64,000 nt of DNA from Pseudomonas sp. UMAB-08 (GTDB taxonomy: Bacteria > Pseudomonadota > Gammaproteobacteria > Pseudomonadales > Pseudomonadaceae): positions 126,780 to 190,779 of the forward strand of contig NZ_LT607422.1 of NCBI RefSeq assembly GCF_900095225.1. The letters are read 5' to 3'. A program made the position numbers and the translations under genes. Shown here in pieces: positions 17,455-27,742 of the stretch (position 1 is the first letter of the stretch; each line of letters begins with the position of its first letter). The notes under the pieces were generated by a model that saw nothing but the letters and a program-made list of their open reading frames with translations, ran no database searches and had not been told where the DNA came from.

Positions 17455-18948
17455 ATGTCTCTCGCCATCGTGCTCAGCCGCGCTCAGGTGGGTGTGGAAG
17501 CGCCCGCCGTCACTGTCGAGTGCCATCTGGCCAACGGCCTTCCTGCGCTGACGCTGGTGGGCTTGCCTGAAGGTGCAGTCAGGGAAAGCAAGGATCGGGT
17601 CCGCAGTGCCATCCTCAATTCCGGCCTCGAATACCCTGCCCGCAGAATCACCCTCAATCTCGCACCGGCCGACTTGCCCAAAGACGGCGGGCGCTTCGAT
17701 CTGGCGATTGCCCTGGGTTTGCTCGCCGCCAGTGGGCAACTGCCCGCTCACGCGTTGCAAGATGTCGAATGTCTGGGTGAATTGGCGCTCTCTGGCGCTA
17801 TAAGGCCGATACAGGGTGTTTTGCCTGCCGCACTGGCCGCGCGTGCCGAGAGCCATACGTTGATCGTGCCTGCGGCCAATGCCGAGGAGGCGTGCCTGGC
17901 ATCCGGGTTACGAGTGATTGCAGTCAATCATCTGCTGGAACTGGTGGCGCACTTCAATGGCCGGACACCGATTGTCCCCTACGAATCCAGCGGCCTTTTG
18001 CACCTGAGCAAACCCTATCCGGACTTGAGCGAGGTGCAAGGCCAGACTGCCGCCAAACGCGCATTGCTGGTAGCGGCGGCGGGCGCGCACAATCTTCTTT
18101 TCAGCGGGCCTCCCGGCACCGGCAAGACACTCCTCGCCAGCCGTCTGCCAGGCCTGTTGCCGCCACTGGATGAGCATGAAGCCCTGGAAGTCGCCGCGAT
18201 TCAGTCGGTCGCCAGCCAGAGCCCTCTGACCAGTTGGCCACAGCGACCCTTTCGGCAGCCCCACCATTCCGCCTCAGGGGCAGCGCTGGTGGGTGGCGGC
18301 AGTCGTCCGCAACCCGGCGAAATTACCCTTGCCCACCATGGCGTGCTGTTTCTCGATGAGCTGCCCGAGTTTGATCGCAAAGTGCTGGAGGTGCTGCGTG
18401 AGCCACTGGAGTCCGGGCACATCGTCATCGCCCGTGCCCGCGACCGGGTGCGCTTCCCGGCGCGCTTTCAGTTGGTGGCCGCGATGAACCCCTGCCCTTG
18501 CGGCTATTTGGGCGAGCCCAGCGGTCGCTGTCGTTGTTCCACCGAGCAGATCCAGCGCTACCGCAACAAGCTCTCCGGCCCGCTGCTGGATCGAATCGAC
18601 CTGCACCTGACCGTCGCCCGCGAAGCCACGGCGCTCAATCCGCCCCCCCACATCGGCGACGACACCGCCAGCGCCGCCGCCCTCGTGGCCCAGGCCCGCG
18701 ACCGGCAACAACGGCGCCAAGGCTGCGCCAACGCCTTTCTCGACCTGCCGGGTCTGCGCAAACACTGCTCGCTGTCCAGTGCCGACGAAAACTGGCTGGA
18801 AACCGCCTGCGAGCGTTTGACCCTGTCACTCAGGGCCGCACACCGCTTGTTGAAAGTGGCAAGAACGCTGGCTGATCTGGAACAGGTCGATGCGATTGGG
18901 CGCAGTCACCTGGCCGAGGCGTTGCAGTATCGGCCGTCGAGTAATTGA
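17455..18948 (+). CDS. YifB/ComM-family AAA+ Mg-chelatase-like ATPase
   Basis: 497 aa. An N-terminal ChlI-like fold (about 1-160, GLPEGAVRESKDRVRSA), a AAA+ module with Walker A GPPGTGKT at about 218-225 and Walker B LFLDELPEF, a cysteine-bearing loop NPCPCGYLG, and the C-terminal Mg_chelatase_C domain. ComM in naturally competent bacteria is a hexameric helicase that aids branch migration; the role in Pseudomonas is inferred. Start at 17455 (MSLAIVLSRAQVG) with AAGGA 6 bp upstream; longer in-frame starts are unsupported. Confidence 0.9.
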   Translation: MSLAIVLSRAQVGVEAPAVTVECHLANGLPALTLVGLPEGAVRESKDRVRSAILNSGLEYPARRITLNLAPADLPKDGGRFDLAIALGLLAASGQLPAHALQDVECLGELALSGAIRPIQGVLPAALAARAESHTLIVPAANAEEACLASGLRVIAVNHLLELVAHFNGRTPIVPYESSGLLHLSKPYPDLSEVQGQTAAKRALLVAAAGAHNLLFSGPPGTGKTLLASRLPGLLPPLDEHEALEVAAIQSVASQSPLTSWPQRPFRQPHHSASGAALVGGGSRPQPGEITLAHHGVLFLDELPEFDRKVLEVLREPLESGHIVIARARDRVRFPARFQLVAAMNPCPCGYLGEPSGRCRCSTEQIQRYRNKLSGPLLDRIDLHLTVAREATALNPPPHIGDDTASAAALVAQARDRQQRRQGCANAFLDLPGLRKHCSLSSADENWLETACERLTLSLRAAHRLLKVARTLADLEQVDAIGRSHLAEALQYRPSSN

Positions 18949-19024
18949 TGGGGTCACATGCAGAATAAGAGTCGCGCGCTACTGGATTTTCGGCGAACCA
19001 TAGATCTGCTTCTGGCCGCCAGGC

Positions 19025-19137
19025 CGTAGGAGCGCGCTTGCCCGCGATCGACTACGTAGCGGTCGTAAAAGTGCTTGGTTTCATTGGCCCCTGAAGGCAG
19101 TGCCGACCTTTTCGCGGGCAAGCCCGCTCCTACAGGA
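19025..19137. repeat. Inverted pair of REP elements (BIME-like)
   Basis: GTAGGAGCGCGCTTGCCCGCGA at the left and TCGCGGGCAAGCCCGCTCCTAC at the right, in opposite orientation about 62 bp apart. This is the classic paired-REP arrangement mobilised by RAYT transposases. Lies between the convergent comM-like and chemoreceptor genes. Confidence 0.9.
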
Positions 19138-19186
19138 GATCAACGTTGGGCTGAAAATTAAGTTTTCGGTGAACACAAACCTTGTA

Positions 19187-21163
19187 TCACCGAAACCGAT
19201 TGACCTCTTTGCGCAAATCCGCCGCCAGTTCGTCGAGTTCTTTCGCGGTGACAGCCAGGTGGGAGACGACTTCGCGCTGTTCGCTGTTGGCCAGGGCGAT
19301 GCTTTGCAGGTTGCTGCTGAGCAAGGTAGCGGTGCTGCTTTGTTCTTGGGTGGCGGTGGTGATGGCCGCGAATTGTTCGCCCGCAGAGCGGCTTTGTTCG
19401 TCGATCCGGGCCAGAGCAGCCGCAACTTTTGCGTTGCGCGAGAGGCCTTCCTGCATGAGCGCGTTGCCCTGTTCCATGGTGCTGATCGCGTTACCGGTTT
19501 CTTGCTGAATGCTCACGATCATCCCTGAAATCTGGTCGGTCGCCTGACGGGTGCGCAAGGCCAGATTACGCACCTCATCCGCTACCACCGCAAAGCCACG
19601 GCCCTGCTCGCCAGCACGCGCGGCTTCAATCGCGGCGTTGAGAGCCAGCAGGTTGGTCTGCTCGGCAATCGAGGTGATGACGCCGACGATGCCGCCGATT
19701 TCCTGAGAACGCTGGCCCAAGGTATCAATCACCGTGGCCGTGCCTTTGAGCGAGGACGCGATTTGCTCAAGGGATGCCGAGGCTTCATCCATCGAGGTGC
19801 GGCCGATGCGCGTCTGCTGAGCGTTCTCCTGCGCCAGGCGCTCGGTGCTGCCCATGTTGTCGGCGATATTCAATGAGGTGGCGCTGAACTCTTCCACGGC
19901 GCCAGCCATGCTGGTGATCTCCCCGGACTGCTGCTCCATGCCGTCGTAGGCACCGCCCGACAAGCCGGACAGCGTCTGAGCGCGGCCACTGACTTCCTGT
20001 GCCGCGCTGCGGATGTGCGCGACCATGTTCGACAGGGCTTCACCCATCTGATTGAAGCTGCGTGCCAATTGACCGATTTCATCGTGACTGGAAACATTCA
20101 AACGCGCGCTCAGGTCGCCGGCGCCCAGGGCTTCAGCCTGACGAACCAGATCCGACAGCGGTTGCAACTTGCGGCGCAACAGCCAGATCGCCGCACCGAC
20201 CGCGATCAACATGGCCAGCAAGCTGCCGATTGCCAATTGCGTGCCGACGCTCCAGGTCACGGCGCTGATTTCGGTTTTTGGCATGCTCGCAAACACTGCC
20301 CACGGGCCGCCAGCAAAGGGCACGGCGACGGTATAGAAATCTTGCGTGCCGTCACTCCAGAAATGACCTGTGCCTGGGCGCTTGACGAAGTCGGCCAACG
20401 TTTGCGTTGCCTGATCCAGCGCCTTGACCCCGGCAGGCGCCACCAGCCAGCGATTCTGCTCATCCAGCAGGGCCAGCGAACCCGTCGTGCCGATGCGGAA
20501 ATTCTTCAGGTTCTCGAGTTGGGTATTTTGCGCACTGGTGTAGTCGAAGCCGACGAACAAGGCGGCAATAATTTTGCCACCGCTGTCACGCACCGGGCTG
20601 TACTGCGTCATGTAGTAGTGCTCGAACAACAGCGCCCGGCCGACGTACTCCTGCCCCGCCATCAGCCGGTCATAGGCCGGGCTCTTGTGATCCAGCAAGG
20701 TGCCGACGGCCCGCGAGCCATCCTGCTTGCTCAGCGACGTACTCACCCGAATAAAGTCATCGCCACTGCGCACGAAAATCGTCGCCACGCCGGCCGTCAT
20801 TTGCTTGAAATTATCGACCTCGGTGAAGTCGTTGTTCAGTACATGGTCCCCCAACAACAGGCTCGGTGCCTGCACGCCCGCAACCGTCACGGGTTTGTCT
20901 GCCTGTAGGCTCAGGCCGCCGGTAAAGCGCTTCTCGAACAACCCATTCAAGCGCTGGGTGCTTTCACGCAGGGCGCTGTGAAACGTATTCAGTTGATCGG
21001 CCAGCAAGCGTGCTTCGCTGGCCATGTGCTCTTCACGAATTGCCAGGTTCGCGGCGTCCAGCGAGCGCAACGCGAACACGGTACTGCCGCTGATGACCAC
21101 GGCCAGAATTACCGCCAGGGCGAGACCCAACTGCGAGGCGATACGAGCACGGGGTTCAGACAT
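19187..21163 (-). CDS. Methyl-accepting chemotaxis protein with Cache sensor domain
   Basis: 658 aa inner-membrane chemoreceptor. Membrane segments at about 11-33 and 310-330 bracket a periplasmic domain of some 275 residues of the Cache_3-Cache_2 kind (FIRVSTSLSKQDGSRAVGT, YYMTQYSPVRDSGGKIIAALFVGFD split over about 140-207). HAMP follows at about 331-385, then the methyl-accepting helices with the signalling tip SIAEQTNLLALNAAIEAARA near 505-525. No C-terminal CheR-tethering pentapeptide is visible. Ligand cannot be read from the sequence; organic acids are common for this domain class. Confidence 0.93.
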   Translation of the reverse strand: MSEPRARIASQLGLALAVILAVVISGSTVFALRSLDAANLAIREEHMASEARLLADQLNTFHSALRESTQRLNGLFEKRFTGGLSLQADKPVTVAGVQAPSLLLGDHVLNNDFTEVDNFKQMTAGVATIFVRSGDDFIRVSTSLSKQDGSRAVGTLLDHKSPAYDRLMAGQEYVGRALLFEHYYMTQYSPVRDSGGKIIAALFVGFDYTSAQNTQLENLKNFRIGTTGSLALLDEQNRWLVAPAGVKALDQATQTLADFVKRPGTGHFWSDGTQDFYTVAVPFAGGPWAVFASMPKTEISAVTWSVGTQLAIGSLLAMLIAVGAAIWLLRRKLQPLSDLVRQAEALGAGDLSARLNVSSHDEIGQLARSFNQMGEALSNMVAHIRSAAQEVSGRAQTLSGLSGGAYDGMEQQSGEITSMAGAVEEFSATSLNIADNMGSTERLAQENAQQTRIGRTSMDEASASLEQIASSLKGTATVIDTLGQRSQEIGGIVGVITSIAEQTNLLALNAAIEAARAGEQGRGFAVVADEVRNLALRTRQATDQISGMIVSIQQETGNAISTMEQGNALMQEGLSRNAKVAAALARIDEQSRSAGEQFAAITTATQEQSSTATLLSSNLQSIALANSEQREVVSHLAVTAKELDELAADLRKEVNRFR

Positions 21164-21353
21164 GGAAGCTCCTGGCCGAACAGCGGCATCGTTTTGATCT
21201 CGATGCCCTGTTCAGCAAAATTCAAAAATGGGGTCCGTTGAACCTTTTTTAAAAAGTCCGACTTATACGGATTCGGCCGACGTGAACAATACTTGAGTCC
21301 TACACTAGGATACTGACGAATAACCGCTCAACAGCCCGTGCCGCAGCTGTTTT

Positions 21354-22274
21354 TCAGGTCAATATCTCAACCGTTGGCAGGTCCATCGCCTGCACCTCGC
21401 CTTGAAGAAATTCGCTGAGCCGGCGCAGACGTTCGCCGCCCGGTCGGGTCTTTGGCCACACCAGATAGTAGTTTTCGCCGCTGGCCACGGCGGTGCGCCA
21501 AGGCAAGCTTAAACGCCCCTGCGCGACGTCCTCGGCGACCATCAGCAAGTCACCCATGGACACGCCATAGCTCCGCGCCGCCGCGATCATGCCCAACTCC
21601 AGGGTGTCGAACACCTGCCCGCCCTTGAGCGAGATCTGCTCCGACAGGCCCATCCGCTGTAGCCAGCTGCGCCAATCGCGGCGGTCGGGGGTTGGGTGCA
21701 ACAGTTCGGCGCTGGCCAGCCGCGCGACATCCCAGGGCTGGTCCTGGAGCAACGTCGGTGCGCCCACTGGAATCAGCAGCTCAGGGAACAGGTAGGTGGC
21801 TTCCCAATCCGGCGGAAAATGCCCACGGCTGAGCAATACCGCGCAGTCAAACGGCTCCTGAGTGAAATCCACACTGTCGACATCCATCCAGGCGCTGGTC
21901 AATTGCACTTCATTACCGACCTGAAGATGGCGAAACCGGCTCAGGCGCGCCAGCAACCAGCGCATGGTCAGGGTCGACGGTGCCTTCATGCGCAAAATAC
22001 CTTCCTCGGCGCGCAACGTGCTGCACGCACGCTCCAACGCCGAAAAACCTTCACGCACTCCCGGCAGTAGCAGGCGTGCCGCCTCAGTCAATTGCAGGTT
22101 GCGGCCATTGCGCTGAAACAAACGGCAGGCAAAGTGATCTTCGAGCGTGCGGATGTGGCGGCTGACGGCACTTTGGGTGATCGACAGCTCCTCGGCAGCG
22201 CGGGTGAACGAGCTGTGTCGGGCAGCAGCTTCAAATGCGCGTAACGCATAAAGGGGAGGAAGACTACGGGACAT
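21354..22274 (-). CDS. LysR-family transcriptional regulator (GcvA-like)
   Basis: 306 aa. N-terminal helix-turn-helix AAEELSITQSAVSRHIRTLE (about 26-45), then a substrate-binding domain of type 2. The opening LPPLYALRAFEAAARHSSF is typical of GcvA/AmpR-like members. The ATG at 22274 has GGAGAG 8 bp upstream; the longer TTG-started reading is less likely. Divergent from the MATE transporter gene, which may be its target, but this is inferred only from position. Confidence 0.9.
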   Translation of the reverse strand: MSRSLPPLYALRAFEAAARHSSFTRAAEELSITQSAVSRHIRTLEDHFACRLFQRNGRNLQLTEAARLLLPGVREGFSALERACSTLRAEEGILRMKAPSTLTMRWLLARLSRFRHLQVGNEVQLTSAWMDVDSVDFTQEPFDCAVLLSRGHFPPDWEATYLFPELLIPVGAPTLLQDQPWDVARLASAELLHPTPDRRDWRSWLQRMGLSEQISLKGGQVFDTLELGMIAAARSYGVSMGDLLMVAEDVAQGRLSLPWRTAVASGENYYLVWPKTRPGGERLRRLSEFLQGEVQAMDLPTVEILT

Positions 22275-22439
22275 ACACAACTCTCCTACGCAACAGTTGC
22301 GCTACTTTACCCCCAACGACTACACCCGATTCAGATGAGTTTTACTCATGCCAATCATCGGATTTATCCCTTTGTGCCCGCTGTGAGAAATGCCGAGAAT
22401 CAGTTGCTCACGAAACCTCGTCCGCCGAGCGCCACGACC

Positions 22440-23837
22440 ATGCGAGCTGCAACCACTCAACCCCCCTGGATCAGCGAACTGCGGATTATCCTGCGCTTGG
22501 CCGGGCCGCTGATCGCCTCGCAAATGGCGCACATGCTCATGGTTTTTACTGACACCGTGATGATGGGTCATCTGGGACCCGCTGCCCTGGCCGGCGGTGG
22601 GCTGGGCGCGGCCAGCTACAACCTGATTTCGTTCTTCTGCGTGGGGGTTATCGCCGCCGTCGGCACGCTGGTCTCGATCCGTCACGGTGCAGGCGACAAC
22701 GTGGGCGCCACGCGGCTGACTCAAGCGGGGCTGTGGCTGGCGTGGGGCATGGCGCTAATCGCGGCCTTGGTGCTGTGGAACCTTGAGCCCATTTTGCTCA
22801 GGCTTGGGCAGAATGAGGCTAACGTGCACATGGCCGGGCAATTCTTGATCACCCTGCCCTTGGCCCTGCCCGGCTTTCTGTCGTTTATGGCATTGCGTGG
22901 CTTCACCAGCGCGCTGGGGCGTGCCGGCCCGGTGATGGTGATCAGCCTGGGCGGCGTAGCCATCAACTTCGGGCTTAACTATGCACTCATTCATGGCCTG
23001 TTTGGCCTGCCGCATCTGGGCCTGATGGGCATCGGTCTGGTCACGGCGGTGGTTGCCAACGGCATGGCGTTGCTTCTGGCCCTGCATATCCGCCAGCACC
23101 CGGCCTATGCGCCCTACCCCATTCGCCAAGGCCTGATGCGCCCCTCGCTGATTTATTTGCAAGAGCTGTGGCGCCTCGGCTTGCCGATTGGCGGCACCTA
23201 TGCGGTCGAGGTTGGCCTGTTCACCTTCGCCGCGTTCTGCATGGGCGCGATGGGCAGTACGCAAATGGCCGCGCATCAGATCGCCCTGCAGTCGGTGTCG
23301 ATGGCGTTCATGGTGCCCGTGGGGATTTCCTACGCAATGACCATGCGCATCGGCCAACACTACGGCGCGGGCAATCTGCTCCAGGCGCGGCTGGCCGGGC
23401 GCGTCGGCATTGCCTTTGGGGCAATGATCATGCTCGGTTTCGCGCTGTTGTTCTGGCTGGCGCCGTATCAAGTCGTCAGCCTGTTCCTCGACCTCGACAA
23501 TCCGGCCTACCACGACGTGATCGATCTGGCCGTGAAGCTGTTGGCGATCGCCGCGTGGTTCGAACTGTTCGATGGCACGCAGACGCTGGCCATGGGCGCC
23601 ATCAGGGGATTCAAGGACGCCAGGACCACGTTTGTCATCGGCCTCGCCTGCTATTGGCTGGTCGGCGCGCCTGCGGCCTGGGCTTTCGGTTTTTATGCAC
23701 AGGGCGGCGCGATGGGGGTCTGGTGGGGGTTGGCCCTGGGGCTGGCCTGCGCGGCGCTCGCACTGACAGTGGCGTTCGAAAGGAAGACCTCACGCTTGTT
23801 GCGGCAAGCGCCAGTGAGTGCATCGGTCATGGTTTGA
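22440..23837 (+). CDS. MATE family multidrug efflux transporter (NorM-like)
   Basis: About 465 aa, twelve membrane segments in two bundles, exporting cationic drugs in exchange for Na+ or H+. Begins near LRLAGPLIASQMAHMLMVFTDTVMMG, the conserved first helix of NorM proteins. The start is uncertain: no strong ribosome-binding site precedes this ATG and an in-frame ATG at 22335 would add 35 residues that do not look like family sequence. Faces a LysR gene. Confidence 0.88.
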   Translation: MRAATTQPPWISELRIILRLAGPLIASQMAHMLMVFTDTVMMGHLGPAALAGGGLGAASYNLISFFCVGVIAAVGTLVSIRHGAGDNVGATRLTQAGLWLAWGMALIAALVLWNLEPILLRLGQNEANVHMAGQFLITLPLALPGFLSFMALRGFTSALGRAGPVMVISLGGVAINFGLNYALIHGLFGLPHLGLMGIGLVTAVVANGMALLLALHIRQHPAYAPYPIRQGLMRPSLIYLQELWRLGLPIGGTYAVEVGLFTFAAFCMGAMGSTQMAAHQIALQSVSMAFMVPVGISYAMTMRIGQHYGAGNLLQARLAGRVGIAFGAMIMLGFALLFWLAPYQVVSLFLDLDNPAYHDVIDLAVKLLAIAAWFELFDGTQTLAMGAIRGFKDARTTFVIGLACYWLVGAPAAWAFGFYAQGGAMGVWWGLALGLACAALALTVAFERKTSRLLRQAPVSASVMV

Positions 23838-23856
23838 AGAGCTGAATCAGGTATGC

Positions 23857-25530
23857 CTACTGAACGTGCGCTTGCCCGACGTTATGCCGCTGTCCATACG
23901 TCAGGTACTCAATCAGCTCCGTGAATGGCAACGGCTTGCTGATCAGGTAACCCTGAATTTGATCGCAACCAAAATCACGTAACAGTGCCAGTTGTTCCGG
24001 GGTTTCGACACCTTCGGCGACCACTTCCAGGCTGAGGTTGTGCGCCAGGTTGATCATGGCGTGCACCAGCTTGCGGTTTTCTTCGCGCAACTCCATGCCG
24101 CCGACAAAGCTTTTGTCGACCTTGAGCAAGGCAATCGGCAGGCTGTTGAGGTGCACGAACGACGAGAAGCCGGTGCCAAAATCATCCAGCGAAAAACGCA
24201 CACCCAGCCGACCCAGCGCATCCATCGTCTGTTTGACCAGATCGCTGCGGCGCATGACGGCAGTTTCGGTCAGTTCGAATTCCAGCCAGCGGGCATCGAC
24301 GCCCCGCTCGGCGATCAAGCGGCTCAGGGTCGACAGCAATTGACTGTCCTGAAACTGGCGGAACGACAGGTTGACCGCCATGTGCAGTGCCGGCAGCCCG
24401 AGTTCGCGCAGCGCCTGCATGTCGCGCAGGGCGCGGGAAATGACCCAGTAACCCAAAGGCACGATCAAACCGCTTTGCTCGGCCAAGGGTACAAACTCGC
24501 TGGGTGGCAGCAATCCACGCTCGGCGTGGCGCCAGCGCACCAGGGCTTCAAGGCCAACGATGCGACCGTCGTTCAGTGACAGGCGTGGCTGGTAATGCAG
24601 CTCCAGCTCATCGCGGCGCAAGGCCCGGCGCAGTTCGCTTTCCAGATCGGCCAGGCTGCGGGCGTTGCGATTGATGCGCTCGTTAAAAATATGAAAGGTG
24701 CAGCCCTGAGTACCTTTCGCCTGCTGCATCGCGATATGAGCGTGCCACATCAACGGATCGGCACCGGCACCGACCCGTGCATAGGCAATCCCCAGGCTGC
24801 AGCCGATCAGCAAGCTTTCGCCATCGACCCAATAGGGCTCGGCCAAGGCTTCGGTAATGCGCTCGGCCATCCATTCGGCACGCTGCGGCGCACGGCGGAT
24901 GTCGATCAACAACGCAAATTCGTCACTGCCCAGCCGCGCCAGTTGATCGCCCGCTTCCAGCTGGCTCTTGAGCCGCGAGACCACTTGCAAGATCAACCGG
25001 TCGCCGGCCTGATGACCCAGCGCGTCGTTGGCGTGGCGGAAATTGTCGAGATCCAGATGCCCAAGCGCGAGACCTCGGCCTTCATTTTCAACCAAACGCG
25101 TCGCCAATAAGGTCTGGAAGCCCTGGCGGTTGGCGATGCCGGTTAGCGGGTCTTGCTCGGCCAGGCGTTGCAGAGTGTTTTCCAGCACGCCGCGCTCGCG
25201 CACATGCCGCAGGCAACGACGCAGCGCATCAATGCTCAACGTGGCGAGCACCAGCCAATCGCTGACGCCCAGCGGGGGTTCGAGCGGTTCGTGCTCAAGC
25301 AGCATCACCACGGGCAACTTACAGCGCCCGGGCGCCGGCTGGAGCTCAGGCGTCGTCAGCAGCACGGCACTGCGCTCGTCGTCGAACAGGCTGCTGACAT
25401 CGTCCCAACTCGGCGCACAGACCAGCGCGGCCGCATCTCCCAGAGGAGCCAGACACTCACGCAATAACGCCAGCCATTCCGGCTTTTGGGCCAGGAGCAA
25501 CAAACGCAAGGGTTCGACAGGCGTAGACAA
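23857..25530 (-). CDS. GGDEF-EAL protein, probable c-di-GMP phosphodiesterase
   Basis: 557 aa soluble protein. Residues 1-112 resemble a receiver fold but lack its acidic pocket and phosphoacceptor Asp (AVLLTTPEL where an Asp is expected). The GGDEF domain (about 125-285) has GSDEF at 201-205 and no RxxD inhibitory site. The EAL domain (about 297-545) keeps EALVRW (328-333) and DDFGTGFSS (449-457), so phosphodiesterase activity is likely. Position next to rep matches P. aeruginosa PA5295, which I recall as ProE, a phosphodiesterase affecting exopolysaccharide; orthology is inferred. Confidence 0.9.
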   Translation of the reverse strand: MSTPVEPLRLLLLAQKPEWLALLRECLAPLGDAAALVCAPSWDDVSSLFDDERSAVLLTTPELQPAPGRCKLPVVMLLEHEPLEPPLGVSDWLVLATLSIDALRRCLRHVRERGVLENTLQRLAEQDPLTGIANRQGFQTLLATRLVENEGRGLALGHLDLDNFRHANDALGHQAGDRLILQVVSRLKSQLEAGDQLARLGSDEFALLIDIRRAPQRAEWMAERITEALAEPYWVDGESLLIGCSLGIAYARVGAGADPLMWHAHIAMQQAKGTQGCTFHIFNERINRNARSLADLESELRRALRRDELELHYQPRLSLNDGRIVGLEALVRWRHAERGLLPPSEFVPLAEQSGLIVPLGYWVISRALRDMQALRELGLPALHMAVNLSFRQFQDSQLLSTLSRLIAERGVDARWLEFELTETAVMRRSDLVKQTMDALGRLGVRFSLDDFGTGFSSFVHLNSLPIALLKVDKSFVGGMELREENRKLVHAMINLAHNLSLEVVAEGVETPEQLALLRDFGCDQIQGYLISKPLPFTELIEYLTYGQRHNVGQAHVQ

Positions 25531-25732
25531 ACTAGCTCCCTACTCGCAAAAAAATCGTTGGTGGTTCCGCCCTACTTCGGACATCCGGCGTAATCCACTG
25601 CGCATCCTGCGGGAAAGTAACAAAACCGGCAAATTTAGATCGCGCGCTACGTCACAGTGTCGGACGATGACCGCACAAATGCGTGAGCCTGTTAAAATGC
25701 CCACCCATTTCGCAAGCGACCCTTTTTCTGTC

Positions 25733-27742
25733 ATGTCCCGACTCAATCCTCGGCAACAAGAAGCCGTGAACTACGTCGGCGGCCCTCTTTTGGTGCTCGC
25801 CGGTGCTGGCTCCGGCAAGACCAGCGTGATCACCCGCAAGATTGCGCACTTGATCCAGAACTGCGGCTTTCGGGCACAACACATTGTCGCCATGACCTTT
25901 ACCAACAAGGCCGCGCGGGAAATGAAAGAGCGGGTCGGCACCCTGCTCAAGGGCGGCGAAGGGCGTGGCTTGACGGTATGTACCTTTCACAACCTGGGCC
26001 TGAACATCATCCGCAAAGAGCATGCGCGGCTGGGCTATAAACCCGGTTTCTCGATTTTCGACGAGACCGACGTGAAAGCCCTGATGACCGACATCATGCA
26101 AAAAGAATATTCGGGCGATGACGGCGTCGACGAAATCAAAAACATGATCGGCTCGTGGAAAAACGACCTGATCCTGCCGCCCGAGGCCCTGGAAAACGCG
26201 CGTAACCCCAAGGAACAGACCGCCGCCATTGTCTATACCCACTACCAGCGCACGCTCAAAGCCTACAACGCGGTGGATTTCGACGATTTGATCCTGATGC
26301 CCGTGAAGCTGTTCCAGGAACACGCTGACATCCTGGAGAAGTGGCAAAACAAGGTTCGCTACCTGTTGGTGGATGAATATCAGGACACCAACGCCAGTCA
26401 GTACCTGCTGGTGAAGTTGCTGATCGGTATGCGTAACCAGTTCACCGTGGTCGGCGACGATGACCAGTCGATCTATGCCTGGCGTGGTGCGCGCCCGGAA
26501 AACCTGATGCTGCTCAAGGATGACTACCCGTCGCTCAAGGTGGTGATGCTTGAGCAGAATTACCGCTCCACCAGCCGTATCCTGCGCTGCGCCAACGTGC
26601 TGATCTCGAACAACCCGCACGCCTTCGAAAAGCAATTGTGGAGCGATATGGGTCACGGCGATGAAGTCCGTGTGATCCGCTGCCGCAACGAAGATGCCGA
26701 AGCCGAACGCGTCGCGGTGGAACTGCTCACCCTGCACTTGCGCACCGACCGGCCCTACAGTGACTTCGCGATTCTCTATCGCGGTAACTATCAGGCCAAG
26801 CTGATCGAGCTGAAGCTGCAACACCACCAGATCCCCTACCGCCTGTCGGGTGGCAACAGCTTCTTCGGGCGTCAGGAAGTGAAAGACCTGATGGCCTACT
26901 TCCGCCTGCTGGTGAACCCGGACGACGACAACGCCTTCTTGCGCGTGATCAACGTACCGCGCCGTGAAATCGGCTCGACCACCCTGGAAAAACTCGGCAA
27001 TTATTCCACCGAGCGCAAGATATCGATGTACGCCGCCACCGATGAAATCGGCCTGGGCGAGCATCTGGACAGCCGTTACACCGACCGCCTGCAACGCTTC
27101 AAACGCTGGATGGATGGCGTGCGCCAGCAATGCTCGCAAAACGACCCCATCGCCGCGCTGCGCAGCATGGTCATGGACATCGACTACGAAAACTGGCTGC
27201 GGCAGAACAGCTCCAGTGAAAAAGCCGCCGATTACCGTATGGCAAACGTCTGGTTCTTGATCGAAGCGCTGAAGAACACGCTGGAGAAAGACGACGACGG
27301 CAAAATGACCATCGAAGAGGCCATCGGCAAGCTGGTCTTGCGCGACATGCTCGAGCGTCAGCAGGAAGAAGAAGACGGCGCCGAAGGCGTGCAAATGATG
27401 ACCCTGCATGCCTCCAAAGGCCTGGAATTCCCCTACGTGTTCATCATGGGCATGGAGGAAGAAATCCTCCCGCACCGCTCCAGTATCGAAGCCGATACGA
27501 TCGAGGAAGAGCGCCGCCTGGCGTATGTCGGGATTACCCGCGCGCGGGAAACACTGGCCTTCACCTTTGCCGCCAAGCGCAAGCAATATGGCGAGATCAT
27601 CGATTGCGCCCCCAGCCGCTTTCTCGATGAACTGCCGCCGGACGACCTCGCCTGGGAAGGCAACGACGACACACCGGTAGAAGTGAAAGCCGTTCGCGGT
27701 AACACGGCACTGGCCGATATTCGCGCCATGCTCAAACGCTGA
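25733..27742 (+). CDS. rep: ATP-dependent DNA helicase Rep
   Basis: UvrD/Rep superfamily 1 3'-5' helicase that helps replication forks pass bound proteins. 669 aa. Walker A LVLAGAGSGKTSVI (about 20-33), Walker B LLVDEYQDTNASQY (about 213-226), motif III VVGDDDQSIYAWRGA, motif V MTLHASKGLEFPYVF and motif VI YVGITRARETL. The start at 25733 (MSRLNPRQQEAVNYV) is standard; the open frame extends far upstream antisense to the GGDEF-EAL gene and is not coding there. Confidence 0.97.
   Translation: MSRLNPRQQEAVNYVGGPLLVLAGAGSGKTSVITRKIAHLIQNCGFRAQHIVAMTFTNKAAREMKERVGTLLKGGEGRGLTVCTFHNLGLNIIRKEHARLGYKPGFSIFDETDVKALMTDIMQKEYSGDDGVDEIKNMIGSWKNDLILPPEALENARNPKEQTAAIVYTHYQRTLKAYNAVDFDDLILMPVKLFQEHADILEKWQNKVRYLLVDEYQDTNASQYLLVKLLIGMRNQFTVVGDDDQSIYAWRGARPENLMLLKDDYPSLKVVMLEQNYRSTSRILRCANVLISNNPHAFEKQLWSDMGHGDEVRVIRCRNEDAEAERVAVELLTLHLRTDRPYSDFAILYRGNYQAKLIELKLQHHQIPYRLSGGNSFFGRQEVKDLMAYFRLLVNPDDDNAFLRVINVPRREIGSTTLEKLGNYSTERKISMYAATDEIGLGEHLDSRYTDRLQRFKRWMDGVRQQCSQNDPIAALRSMVMDIDYENWLRQNSSSEKAADYRMANVWFLIEALKNTLEKDDDGKMTIEEAIGKLVLRDMLERQQEEEDGAEGVQMMTLHASKGLEFPYVFIMGMEEEILPHRSSIEADTIEEERRLAYVGITRARETLAFTFAAKRKQYGEIIDCAPSRFLDELPPDDLAWEGNDDTPVEVKAVRGNTALADIRAMLKR

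Noticed and set aside
25028..25732. Long upstream extension of the rep open frame
   Set aside because: It is antisense to the GGDEF-EAL gene; Rep similarity begins at 25733 with the standard MSRLNPRQQ start.
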